Positions 25,606 through 33,911 of a DNA stretch of 50,010 nucleotides are shown here, piece after piece (position 1 is the first letter of the stretch; the number at the start of each line of letters is the position of its first letter). The translations under genes were made by a program, and so were the position numbers. The DNA is taken from positions 1-50,010 of the forward strand of contig JAUCEF010000020.1 in assembly GCA_033558025.1 (NCBI GenBank), given 5' to 3'. The notes beneath the pieces are model-generated. The model did no database searches. It saw nothing but the letters and a program-made list of their open reading frames with translations, and was not told the origin of the DNA. The stretch comes from Phytophthora sp. 'mugwort' (Eukaryota > Oomycota > Peronosporomycetes > Peronosporales > Peronosporaceae).

Positions 25606-26172
25606 TTACATATTTATTTTATTATTCCAAGGATTATTAAATTCAAATAATCGGTATTGTTGTGATAAATTAATGGGTTCATAAACAACACGTTTTTTTA
25701 ATTCATTATAAAAAATTTCTAAAAAACCACTTAAAGGGAAATCTTTACGTAAAGGATGTCCTTCAAAACCATAATCTGTTAAAATCCGTCTTAAATCGGG
25801 ATGGTATAAAAAAAAAATACCAAACATATCCCAAACTTCTCTTTCACACCAATTGGCTGATTGATATATTTTTATAATTGAATCTACCGGTTGTAATTCA
25901 TTAATTATTATTTTAATTTTTAAACGACTATTAAAACGAATACTTAATAAATTATAAATTATTTCAAAACGTTTTTTTTTATTAATATAATCTATAACAC
26001 AAATTTCTGATAATACTTTAAATTGAGTATTTGTATGATTTTTTAAAAAAAATAAAATAGGAATTAAATTTTTTGTAGAAATATTTATACATAATTCATT
26101 TTTATATAAAGTATAATTTATTATTGGTAAAATCTGTAATAAATATTGACTAAATTTTTTTAATACTTTCAT
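25606..26172 (-). CDS. nad9: NADH dehydrogenase subunit 9 (complex I 30-kDa/NuoC)
   Basis: This is a peripheral-arm subunit of complex I of 188 residues, a typical length. The diagnostic C-terminal half reads NWCEREVWDMFGIFFLYHPDLRRILTDYGFEGHPLRKDFPLSGF (about 113-156), followed by VYEPINLSQQYRLFEF. It lies between atp9 and cob on the minus strand. Confidence 0.98.
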   Translation of the reverse strand: MKVLKKFSQYLLQILPIINYTLYKNELCINISTKNLIPILFFLKNHTNTQFKVLSEICVIDYINKKKRFEIIYNLLSIRFNSRLKIKIIINELQPVDSIIKIYQSANWCEREVWDMFGIFFLYHPDLRRILTDYGFEGHPLRKDFPLSGFLEIFYNELKKRVVYEPINLSQQYRLFEFNNPWNNKINM

Positions 26173-26284
26173 AAATAAAAAATAATTATAAATATTTATA
26201 ATTATAAATATTTATATATTAAAAAAATAAATAATTTTTTTTCTAAAATAAATACTATAACCAGTATTAGTATATATATAACAT

Positions 26285-26318
26285 AAAATACGATAAAAAT
26301 TAATTTTTATCATATTTT
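26285..26318. promoter_or_regulatory. 17-bp-arm hairpin between atp9 and nad9
   Basis: AAAATACGATAAAAATT (26285-26301) faces AATTTTTATCATATTTT (26302-26318). The stem has a single mismatch and no loop, lying 18 bp past the atp9 stop on the minus strand. It could be an RNA-processing or stability element; unproven. A duplicated AATTATAAATATTTAT motif lies just left, around 26187-26217. Confidence 0.45.
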
Positions 26319-26335
26319 TCAGGATTTAATTTTAA

Positions 26336-26587
<252 letters not shown>

Positions 26588-26801
26588 TTATTTAAAATAT
26601 CTTAAAGAATAAACTTTTTTAGAATATTTAATTATATAAAAAATTTTAAATTATATATAATATTATTATATACTTTAACTAATTTTAAATTAAAATATAA
26701 TTTTATTAAAAAAAATTATATTAAAATTAATATAGTTAAAATAATTTTATAAAAATTTTTTTAATTTAATAACAATAAATTTTTTTATATTTTTAAATAA
26801 T

Positions 26802-27155
26802 TTACCATTCTAAAGCATCACTACACCAAATATAAATAAAACCTATAACTAATTCAACTAAAAATTCAATCATAGTCCAAAATCCCCATGAAAAATTTGA
26901 ACTTAAAGTTAAAACCCAAGGAAAAATAAAAACAGCTTCTAAATCAAAAATAATAAAAAGGATAGCTACTAAATAAAATTTTACATCAAAAATTTTTCTA
27001 GCATCATCATAAGGATTAAATCCACATTCATAGGCTGTTAACTTTTCTAAATCATCTTTTTGTTTAATTAAACTAAAAGATAAAATGAAAATTAAAATTG
27101 ATAAAAATAAACTTAATATTAAGAATATAAAAATATTTGAATAATTTAATAACAT
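26802..27155 (-). CDS. nad3: NADH dehydrogenase subunit 3
   Basis: This is a membrane-arm subunit of complex I of 117 residues from ATG 27155. The frame is open upstream into trnD, but that extension is rejected. It shows three helices, the loop KLTAYECGFNPYDDARKIFDVKFYLVAILFIIFDLEAVFIFPW (about 45-88) with the conserved cysteine, and the C-terminal GFIYIWCSDALEW. Confidence 0.98.
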   Translation of the reverse strand: MLLNYSNIFIFLILSLFLSILIFILSFSLIKQKDDLEKLTAYECGFNPYDDARKIFDVKFYLVAILFIIFDLEAVFIFPWVLTLSSNFSWGFWTMIEFLVELVIGFIYIWCSDALEW

Positions 27156-27189
27156 ATTTATAAATTTTTTTAAATATAATAAATTTAAA

Positions 27190-27263
27190 CGGAAAAAACG
27201 GGACTTGAACCCGCGACTTATAGCGTGACAAGCTACCACTCTAACCAACTGAGCTATTTTTCC
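27190..27263 (-). tRNA. trnD(gtc): tRNA-Asp (GUC)
   Basis: This is a 74-nt cloverleaf with acceptor ggaaaaa/ttttttcc (one slipped T), anticodon stem gtagc/gctat and loop TTGTCAC. It lies between atp6 and nad3. Confidence 0.94.
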
Positions 27264-27299
27264 AATATAAAATATTATATCTTATTTTTGTATATTTTA

Positions 27300-28019
27300 T
27301 TAATGTAAATTTAAAGCATCATTTATATACATACACGTTAAAATCGTAAACACATATGCCTGAATTAAAGCTACAGCAATTTCTAAACCAACCAATAATA
27401 CAATAATTATTAATGGAATAAAATGTGCCATAAAAATAAAACTATTTACATTTAACATAGCCCAAGCAAAACCTGCAATTACTTTTAATAAAGTATGTCC
27501 AGCCATCATATTTGCAAATAATCGTACAGGTAAACTAATTACACGAAAAATGTATGAAACTAATTCAATAGGTACTAAGATGGGAACTAATGCTATACTT
27601 GCACCACTAGGTAATAATAAATTTAAAAAATTAAATTTATGTTTTTTAATTCCAATTAAATTAAAACCTAAATAAATTGTTAATGCTAAAGTAAACGTAA
27701 TAATTAAATGACTTGTTATAGTAAAACTGTATGGAATCATTCCTATTAAATTACATAATAAAATAAAAAAAAAAACAACAAAAATTAATGAAACAAAATA
27801 TTTACCAGCTTTTCCTATACTAGAATAAGTTAATTCAATTGTAATATTAAAAATCATTTCAAAAATTTGTTGAAAACGTGTTGGAATAAATTTAGTTTTT
27901 ATACATGTAAATATATATAAATAAACTAAACCTATTACTAAAATTAAAGAAGCATTAGTAAATACAAAAGGTATTTGAAAAATAGGTAAAATTTCAAATT
28001 GTTCTAAAGGACTAACCAT
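27300..28019 (-). CDS. atp6: ATP synthase F0 subunit a
   Basis: This is the proton-channel subunit of ATP synthase. It has 239 residues, starting MVSPLEQFEILPIF. It has the essential arginine in VISLPVRLFANMMAGHTLLKVIAGF (about 160-184) and the C-terminal GLEIAVALIQAYVFTILTCMYINDAL. It is encoded 24 bp downstream of cox3. Confidence 0.98.
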   Translation of the reverse strand: MVSPLEQFEILPIFQIPFVFTNASLILVIGLVYLYIFTCIKTKFIPTRFQQIFEMIFNITIELTYSSIGKAGKYFVSLIFVVFFFILLCNLIGMIPYSFTITSHLIITFTLALTIYLGFNLIGIKKHKFNFLNLLLPSGASIALVPILVPIELVSYIFRVISLPVRLFANMMAGHTLLKVIAGFAWAMLNVNSFIFMAHFIPLIIIVLLVGLEIAVALIQAYVFTILTCMYINDALNLH

Positions 28020-28043
28020 AAAAATTATTAATTTTTTAATAAA

Positions 28044-28958
28044 TTAATTACCTCCCCACCAGTAAACTGCTACAAATAAAAATAACCAAACAACATCTAC
28101 AAAATGCCAATACCAAGCTGCAGCTTCAAAACCGAAATGATGTTGTTTTGTAAAATGATGATTAATTAATCTAATAGTACTTACTATAATAAAAATAGTA
28201 CCTACAATAACGTGAATACCATGAAAACCTGTTAATAAAAAAAAAGTTGTACCATAAATACTATCAGAAATTGAAAAAGTACTTTCAATATATTCATAGG
28301 CTTGAATTAAAGTAAAAAAAAAAGCTAATAAAATTGTAATAATTAAACTTAAAATAGCATTTTTTCTATCACCAAAAACTATTGAATGGTGTGCCCAAGT
28401 AATAGTTGCCCCAGATGATAATAATATTACAGTATTTAATAAAGGAATACCCCAAGCATTAACAGTTTCAATACCTAATGGTGGCCATAAAGATCCAATT
28501 TCAGGTGTTGGTGCTAAAGCTGAATGAAAAAAAGCCCAAAAAAAACTAACAAAAAATAGTAATTCACTAAAAATAAATAAAAGCATACCATTTCTTAAAC
28601 CTAATTGTACTTGTTTAGTATGTTGACCTTCATATACAGCTTCTCTAACTATATCACGAAACCAAGTATACATTGTTAAAATAATCATTAAAAATCCTGT
28701 TAAAATTAAGAAATTACTGCCAATATAACCATGAAAATACATAGCACCACCAAAAGTTAAAAAAAAAAGTCCAAAAGAAATTATAAAAGGCCAAGGACTT
28801 GGATCTACTAAATGATAAGGATGTTTTTGTGTATTTTGTATATTATTACTAATTTCTTTTAAAATTTTTAAATCATTTTGAAATTTATCGATATTAGAAT
28901 CATTTGTTGTAGTTTCTATTTGTAAATTTTTTTTATTAATATAATAATAATTTTTCAT
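28044..28958 (-). CDS. cox3: cytochrome c oxidase subunit 3, with N-terminal extension
   Basis: This is a structural subunit of complex IV with 304 residues and seven helices. The canonical start QKHPYHLVDPSPWPF begins only at about residue 44. The preceding 43 residues (rich in N, K, D, T) have no internal ATG, so they appear to be translated. Other motifs are FWAFFHSALAPTPEIGSLWPP, GATITWAHHSI and FGFEAAAWYWHFVDVVWLFLFVAVYWWG at the end. Whether the extension is cleaved is unknown. Confidence 0.97.
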   Translation of the reverse strand: MKNYYYINKKNLQIETTTNDSNIDKFQNDLKILKEISNNIQNTQKHPYHLVDPSPWPFIISFGLFFLTFGGAMYFHGYIGSNFLILTGFLMIILTMYTWFRDIVREAVYEGQHTKQVQLGLRNGMLLFIFSELLFFVSFFWAFFHSALAPTPEIGSLWPPLGIETVNAWGIPLLNTVILLSSGATITWAHHSIVFGDRKNAILSLIITILLAFFFTLIQAYEYIESTFSISDSIYGTTFFLLTGFHGIHVIVGTIFIIVSTIRLINHHFTKQHHFGFEAAAWYWHFVDVVWLFLFVAVYWWGGN

Positions 28959-29018
28959 AAGAATTTTATAATTTGTAATAATTAATTATTTAATGATAAA
29001 TAATGTATTTTAAAAAAA

Positions 29019-29450
29019 TTAATCAAAAATAAGATTAAATTTTAATTTTTTTATATTTTTATAATATTGTTTTTTTGTATTGATTGTTTTACTTTTATTT
29101 TTTGAAGTTTGAATAATTTCGTTTGTTATGTTTTTTAAATTTGCATTTAAAAGTAACCACGATATCGATTTTTTAATTTGTTTATCTTCATTTAAAAGCA
29201 TTAAAAAATATCTATCTTTTTTTTTTTTTTTTTTATTTCGTTTTTTATTTGGAATACTTATTGCTTTTAATTTCGGTAATAAATTTTCAATTGATTTAAA
29301 TAAAATAAAATTCGGTTTTTGTTTTGTAATTTTTTTTAAAGTAATTAAAATATTTATAAATATGTTTTCAGAACAAGTTTTTTTTCCTTTTTTTAATAAC
29401 ATATTTATAAATAATTTTTTTATTTTATACTCTTCGTATTTTAGTTCCAT
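29019..29450 (-). CDS. rps7: ribosomal protein S7
   Basis: This small-subunit head protein has 143 residues. [30 protein letters not shown] (about 11-40) matches the S7 k-inklm-dGKks-Ae-ivy-al--i. [25 protein letters not shown] (from 67) matches vrP-vevr-rRvGG--yqvP, although it is lysine-degraded. It overlaps rps12 by 26 nt in another frame, keeping the bacterial str order rps12-rps7. Confidence 0.92.
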   Translation of the reverse strand: MELKYEEYKIKKLFINMLLKKGKKTCSENIFINILITLKKITKQKPNFILFKSIENLLPKLKAISIPNKKRNKKKKKKDRYFLMLLNEDKQIKKSISWLLLNANLKNITNEIIQTSKNKSKTINTKKQYYKNIKKLKFNLIFD

Positions 29451-29805
29451 ATTTTGATCTTGATGTTTTTCGAGAATAAATCCCTAATAAATCATATTTA
29501 CCACGAATTACATGATATTTTACTCCAGGTAAATCTTTTACACGACCTCCTCTAACTAATACTATTGAATGTTCTTGTAAAGTATGACCAATACCTGGAA
29601 TATAAGTAATTATTGTATACCTACTAGATAGGTGTACTTTTGCTACTTTACGCATAGCAGAATTTGGTTTTTTAGGTGTTGTATTATAAACTTTTAAACA
29701 AATACCTTTACGTTGAGGACATTGTTTTAAAGCTGGACTTTTATTTCTTTTTTTTTTTTCTAAACGTTTTTGTTTTTTTAAAAATAATTGATTAATTGTT
29801 GACAT
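29425..29805 (-). CDS. rps12: ribosomal protein S12
   Basis: S12 is the decoding-centre protein. It has 126 residues from ATG 29805 ([20 protein letters not shown]). The frame extends upstream into trnV, and that part is rejected. Diagnostic parts are [72 protein letters not shown] and the [12 protein letters not shown] tail. Confidence 0.99.
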   Translation of the reverse strand: MSTINQLFLKKQKRLEKKKRNKSPALKQCPQRKGICLKVYNTTPKKPNSAMRKVAKVHLSSRYTIITYIPGIGHTLQEHSIVLVRGGRVKDLPGVKYHVIRGKYDLLGIYSRKTSRSKYGTKIRRV

Positions 29806-29822
29806 ATTATTTGTTATTTTAT

Positions 29823-29895
29823 TGAATAATAACGGACTCGAACCGCTAACATTTTCGGTGTAAACGAAATACTCTACCAATTGAGTTAATTATTC
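29823..29895 (-). tRNA. trnV(tac): tRNA-Val (UAC)
   Basis: This is a 73-nt cloverleaf with acceptor gaataat/attattc, anticodon stem tttcg/cgaaa and loop TTTACAC. It is the first of a tight four-tRNA cluster (V, I, Q, R). Confidence 0.95.
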
Positions 29896-29897
29896 AT

Positions 29898-29971
29898 TGG
29901 GCCTAAGTAGATTTGAACTACTGACTTTACACTTATCAGGCGTATACTCTAACCAACTGAGTTATAGGCCC
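29898..29971 (-). tRNA. trnI(gat): tRNA-Ile (GAU)
   Basis: This is a 74-nt cloverleaf with acceptor gggccta/taggccc, anticodon stem tacgc/gtgta and loop CTGATAA. Confidence 0.95.
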
Positions 29972-29973
29972 TT

Positions 29974-30045
29974 TTGAAGTAAAAGGATTCGAACCTTTGA
30001 TTTTCCGTACCAAAAACGGAGGCCTTACCACTTGGCTATACTTCA
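29974..30045 (-). tRNA. trnQ(ttg): tRNA-Gln (UUG)
   Basis: This is a 72-nt cloverleaf with acceptor tgaagta/tacttca, anticodon stem tccgt/acgga and loop TTTTGGT. Confidence 0.94.
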
Positions 30046-30059
30046 AAATAAATAAAATA

Positions 30060-30133
30060 TATGCTTAGAAAGATTTGAACTTTCATTTTATAGATCCGCA
30101 ATCTAACGCTTTATCCATTTAAGCTATAAGCAT
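30060..30133 (-). tRNA. trnR(gcg): tRNA-Arg (GCG)
   Basis: This is a 74-nt cloverleaf with acceptor atgctta/taagcat and anticodon loop TTGCGGA. The outer anticodon-stem pair 27:43 is T-T. A G34 anticodon should read CGU/CGC but not CGA, yet CGA codons occur in nad1 and nad11. Confidence 0.9.
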
Positions 30134-30143
30134 AAGTTTAATT

Positions 30144-30470
30144 TTAATTTTTTTTTATAATTTTAATATTTATTAATGAATTTTTAGATAAAAATTTTTT
30201 AATTAAAACTAAAAAATTTAATAAATAAAAAATATTTTTAAATTTTATATTAATTTTAGAAGTATAATTTTTATGAATAAAATGTTCACGTGATTTTTTA
30301 TTTACATGGGGAGATCTTAATAATGTAAAAATTTTTTTTTTTTGTTTTGTTTGAAATACACCGGGTATTTGAATATTTTTGAATTTATTAATTTTTTTTA
30401 ATTTTAATAAATTTTGTTTGAGTTGATTTATTTTTTGAAATGATTTAAAAGTTATTCTTAAAAGATACAT
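30144..30470 (-). CDS. rps10: ribosomal protein S10
   Basis: This small-subunit protein has 108 residues. The signature is KKIFTLLRSPHVNKKSREHFIHKNYT (about 45-70), matching S10 --tvlrSPHv-kkSreqFe-r-hkr. It lies between trnR and trnF in the nad2-to-cob unit. Confidence 0.93.
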   Translation of the reverse strand: MYLLRITFKSFQKINQLKQNLLKLKKINKFKNIQIPGVFQTKQKKKIFTLLRSPHVNKKSREHFIHKNYTSKINIKFKNIFYLLNFLVLIKKFLSKNSLINIKIIKKN

Positions 30471-30486
30471 ATTTTAATAATAAAAT

Positions 30487-30560
30487 TGTCTGGAGGTGGA
30501 TTTGAACCACCGACACAAAGATTTTCAGTCTTTTACTCTAACCAACTGAGCTATCCAAAC
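30487..30560 (-). tRNA. trnF(gaa): tRNA-Phe (GAA)
   Basis: This is a 74-nt cloverleaf with acceptor gtttgga/tccagac (one G-U), anticodon stem aaaga/tcttt and loop CTGAAAA. It is 6 bp after nad2. Confidence 0.95.
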
Positions 30561-30566
30561 TAAATA

Positions 30567-32060
30567 TTATATTAATAAATATAAATAAATTTTGTTTAAA
30601 TTTATTAATATAATATTAGGATAAATAAATAAAAATAAAATAAATTGAGTACTAATTAATAATATTATACTTTGACTTTTATTTATTTGTGAAATATACA
30701 TTTTTCTAAATATTTTTTCAAAATAAATAATTTTAATTATTTTTAAATAATAAAAAGAGCTTAAAACACTTATAATAATACCAAAAAATACTAAACTAAA
30801 ATAATTATTTTTAATAGCTGAAAAAAATATAAATAATTTTGAAAAAAAACCCGCTAATGGGGGTATACCAGCTAATGAAAAAATATTTATGATTATAATA
30901 ATAGCAATTAATTTATTAATAGTATATATATTTGATAAATCTGTTAAATATTTAATTGGTTTATGATTGATATTTAAAGATAAATAAGAAGTCCATAAAT
31001 TAATACTTGTTATAATATAAATTATAATATATAATAAAATAAATGGAATATTATTTAACATATTTGAAGTAAATCCTATTAATATAAAACCTACATGACT
31101 TATTGCACTATAAGCTAATAATCTTTTGATTTTTTTTTGTTGTAATGCCGATAATGCACCGATTAACATAGATAAAAATGAAATAATATAAAAAAAAATT
31201 TCAAAGAAATATGAAATATTAAAAAAAATCTCAAAAAATAAACGAATTAAAATTCCTATAAAAGCAATTTTTGGTACAATAGCAAAAAAACTTGAAATAT
31301 TATTTGGAGCACCTTCATATACATCAGGCAACCAAAAATGAAAAGGTGTAGCACCTATTTTAAATAAAATACCAACTAAAATAAAAATTAATCCATAAGA
31401 TAAACTAATTAATATATTTATATTATCTAAAAAATTTATATTTGATAATATTAAAAAAATATTATTAAAATTTAATGAACCTGTAATAGCATAAATTATT
31501 GAAGAACCAAATAGAATAAAACCTGAAGCAATTGATCCTAAAATAAAATATTTTAAACCAGCCTCAATTGATAATATCGATTTTTTTTGGGTGGATGTTA
31601 ATATATAAAAACTTAAACTTTGTAATTCAATTGCTAAATATAAAGTAATAAAATGATTTGCAGATACCAATAACATTAAACCCAATAATGATATTAACAT
31701 TAATATATTAATTTCATATGAATTTATTTTTTGTTGTATTAAATATTTTTGTTGTATTAAAAAACAAATAATTGTTAATAAAATTAAAATTATTTTAATA
31801 AATTGTGTAAAATTATTAATAAGTAATACACCATTTAATATGTTACTTGAAATATTTGTTATATTTAACGTTAATATTAAAAGAATTAATAATAAATATA
31901 TTATTATAGTAGTAATATTTTTAATAATCAAAATTTTTTGAGCATTTTGATTTTTTTTATAAAAAACACCAAATAATAATAAAATTAATAAAAAAGTTGT
32001 TAAAAAAAATTCGGGGATAATAATTTCAAAATTATTATTAAAAATTTCCTGAAAAAACAT
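30567..32060 (-). CDS. nad2: NADH dehydrogenase subunit 2
   Basis: ND2 is an antiporter-like membrane subunit of complex I. It has 497 residues with about 14 helices. Recognisable parts are LYLAIELQSLSFYILTS (about 138-154, with the key glutamate), KIGATPFHFWLPDVYEGAPNNISSFFAIVPK (about 230-260), KKIKRLLAYSAISHVGFILIGF and LAGIPPLAGFFSKLFIF. It leads a minus-strand unit, divergent from nad7 across 116 bp. Confidence 0.97.
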   Translation of the reverse strand: MFFQEIFNNNFEIIIPEFFLTTFLLILLLFGVFYKKNQNAQKILIIKNITTIIIYLLLILLILTLNITNISSNILNGVLLINNFTQFIKIILILLTIICFLIQQKYLIQQKINSYEINILMLISLLGLMLLVSANHFITLYLAIELQSLSFYILTSTQKKSILSIEAGLKYFILGSIASGFILFGSSIIYAITGSLNFNNIFLILSNINFLDNINILISLSYGLIFILVGILFKIGATPFHFWLPDVYEGAPNNISSFFAIVPKIAFIGILIRLFFEIFFNISYFFEIFFYIISFLSMLIGALSALQQKKIKRLLAYSAISHVGFILIGFTSNMLNNIPFILLYIIIYIITSINLWTSYLSLNINHKPIKYLTDLSNIYTINKLIAIIIIINIFSLAGIPPLAGFFSKLFIFFSAIKNNYFSLVFFGIIISVLSSFYYLKIIKIIYFEKIFRKMYISQINKSQSIILLISTQFILFLFIYPNIILINLNKIYLYLLI

Positions 32061-32176
32061 AATGTAATAAAAGAAATAAATATTTTAAAAATACTTACTT
32101 ACTATATATGCTATATATTTATAAAAAAATTAATTTATAAATATTATATTTTTATTAAAAAAAAAAAAAAAAAAAA
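32061..32176. promoter_or_regulatory. divergent nad2 | nad7 intergenic region with poly-A tract
   Basis: The 116-bp spacer between two opposite units holds TATATATGCTATATAT-like sequence (about 32104-32119). It ends in a run of 21 A (32157-32177) that includes the A of the nad7 ATG. It is a plausible bidirectional promoter position; no consensus is recognised. The exact homopolymer length may be unreliable. Confidence 0.4.
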
Positions 32177-33355
32177 ATGTCATTAAAAAAAATTAAAAAT
32201 TTTTCTATAAATTTTGGTCCACAACATCCAGCGGCTCATGGTGTTTTACGTTTAATTTTAGAATTAAACGGTGAAGTTGTTAAAAAAGCTGATTCACATA
32301 TAGGTTTATTACATAGAGGTACAGAAAAATTAATTGAATATAAAAATTATTTACAGGCGTTACCTTATTTTGATCGTTTAGATTATGTATCTATGATGTG
32401 TCAAGAACATGCATATGTTTTGGCTATTGAAAAATTATTAAATTGTGATATACCTTTACGAGCACAATATATAAGAGTTTTATTTTCAGAAATAACACGT
32501 ATCTTAAATCATTTATTAGCTGTATGTTGTCATGCTTTAGATGTAGGAGCTATGACACCTTATTTTTGGGGATTTGAAGAACGTGAGAAATTAATGGAAT
32601 TTTATGAACGTGTTTCTGGTGCACGTATGCATGCAGCTTATTTTAGACCTGGAGGTGTTAATCAAGATTTGCCTAAAGGTTTGTTAAATGATATATATAT
32701 TTTTTGTGAACAATTTAATACCCGTTTAGATGAAATTGAAGAAATGTTAACTAATAATAGAATTTGGAAACAAAGATTAGTAGATATTGGTATTATATCT
32801 GCTAAAGATGCTTTAAATTTTGGTTTTAGTGGTGTTATGTTACGTGGATCAGGTATTTCATGGGATTTACGTAAAACACAACCTTATGAAATTTATGATC
32901 AATTAAAATTTGATATACCTGTAGGTACAAATGGCGATTGTTATGATCGTTATTTAATTAGAATAGAAGAAATGCGACAATCAATTCGAATTATTTTGCA
33001 AGTACTTAATAAAATTCCCCAAGGTCCTATTAAATTAGATGATAAAAAAATTACAAATCCAAATAGAATTCAAATTAAAAATTCTATGGAGTCTTTAATT
33101 CATCATTTTAAATATTATTCAGAAAATATTTGTGTAAATGCTGGTGAAACTTATACAGTTATTGAGGCACCTAAAGGTGAGTATGGTGTTTATTTAGTAG
33201 CAGATGGTACAAATAAACCCTACAGATGTAAAATTAAATCACCAGGATTTTTACATTTACAAGCATTAGATTTTATAGCTAAAAATCATATGATTGCTGA
33301 TGTTGTTACAATTATTGGTACTTTAGATGTTGTTTTTGGTGAAATTGATCGTTAA
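32177..33355 (+). CDS. nad7: NADH dehydrogenase subunit 7 (complex I 49-kDa/NuoD)
   Basis: This is a peripheral-arm subunit next to the quinone site. It has 392 residues, full length. [22 protein letters not shown] (about 12-33), [47 protein letters not shown] and the C-terminal [18 protein letters not shown] are all diagnostic. The protein starts immediately after a long A run. Confidence 0.99.
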   Translation: MSLKKIKNFSINFGPQHPAAHGVLRLILELNGEVVKKADSHIGLLHRGTEKLIEYKNYLQALPYFDRLDYVSMMCQEHAYVLAIEKLLNCDIPLRAQYIRVLFSEITRILNHLLAVCCHALDVGAMTPYFWGFEEREKLMEFYERVSGARMHAAYFRPGGVNQDLPKGLLNDIYIFCEQFNTRLDEIEEMLTNNRIWKQRLVDIGIISAKDALNFGFSGVMLRGSGISWDLRKTQPYEIYDQLKFDIPVGTNGDCYDRYLIRIEEMRQSIRIILQVLNKIPQGPIKLDDKKITNPNRIQIKNSMESLIHHFKYYSENICVNAGETYTVIEAPKGEYGVYLVADGTNKPYRCKIKSPGFLHLQALDFIAKNHMIADVVTIIGTLDVVFGEIDR

Positions 33356-33393
33356 TATTAATTATTAGAATAAAATTTTATTTTCAATAAATT

Positions 33394-33813
33394 ATGCAAA
33401 AAAAAAAATTTAAAAAGTATAAATTAAATCAATTACAAAAAATTAAACAAACTTATAAATATATATATATATTTCGTTATAATGATTTAAATATTAATGA
33501 AATAATATCTTTAAAAAAAAAAATTAAAAAATTTGATTATAAATCTTTAATATTAAATCAAAATTTAATTATTGATATTTTTTTAAAATTAAAAGGACAA
33601 GGTTCTATTTTAATAATTTATGGAAATAATGAATTAAATTTAATAAGGGATTTATATAATTTTAAAAAACTTGAATTAATTTATTTGAGTATTCAAAATA
33701 ATATTTATTCTAATTTAAAAGTAAAACAAATATTATCTAAAAACTATCCACCTTTAAATAATTTAATTGTTCAATCATTTTTAAATTTTATATATTATTT
33801 AAGAAAAATTTAA
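33394..33813 (+). CDS. possible ribosomal protein L10 (orf139)
   Basis: The protein has 139 residues and is basic, without a membrane segment. KYIYIFRYNDLNINEIISLKKKIKKFDYKSLILNQNLI (about 22-59) follows the L10 N-terminal pattern (-v-dyrGl-v-e---LR--lr------vvkNtl). GQGSILIIYGNNELNLIRDLYNFKK (about 69-93) could be the following G-----f-----d-----l--f-k segment. It lies between nad7 and trnH with a 38-bp upstream gap. The identity is tentative; otherwise it is an unassigned ORF. Confidence 0.5.
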   Translation: MQKKKFKKYKLNQLQKIKQTYKYIYIFRYNDLNINEIISLKKKIKKFDYKSLILNQNLIIDIFLKLKGQGSILIIYGNNELNLIRDLYNFKKLELIYLSIQNNIYSNLKVKQILSKNYPPLNNLIVQSFLNFIYYLRKI

Positions 33814-33816
33814 AAA

Positions 33817-33889
33817 GGCGATTATAACTTAAAGGTAGAGTGTTAGATTGTGGGTCTAAGTGTTATGGGTTCAAGTCCCATTTTTCGCC
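33817..33889 (+). tRNA. trnH(gtg): tRNA-His (GUG) with encoded G-1
   Basis: The anticodon stem is ttaga/tctaa with loop TTGTGGG. The gene encodes G at -1 opposite C73, the bacterial histidine tRNA identity pair. The acceptor gcgatta/ttttcgc has two adjacent T-T mismatches at 5:68 and 6:67, unusual for this otherwise well-paired set. Confidence 0.92.
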
Positions 33890-33911
33890 CATTTTTAAAT
33901 TAAATTTTTTT

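Noticed and set aside
29128..29457. Plus-strand 109-codon ORF over rps7
   Set aside because: Antisense shadow of rps7, Phe-rich from lysine codons read backward.
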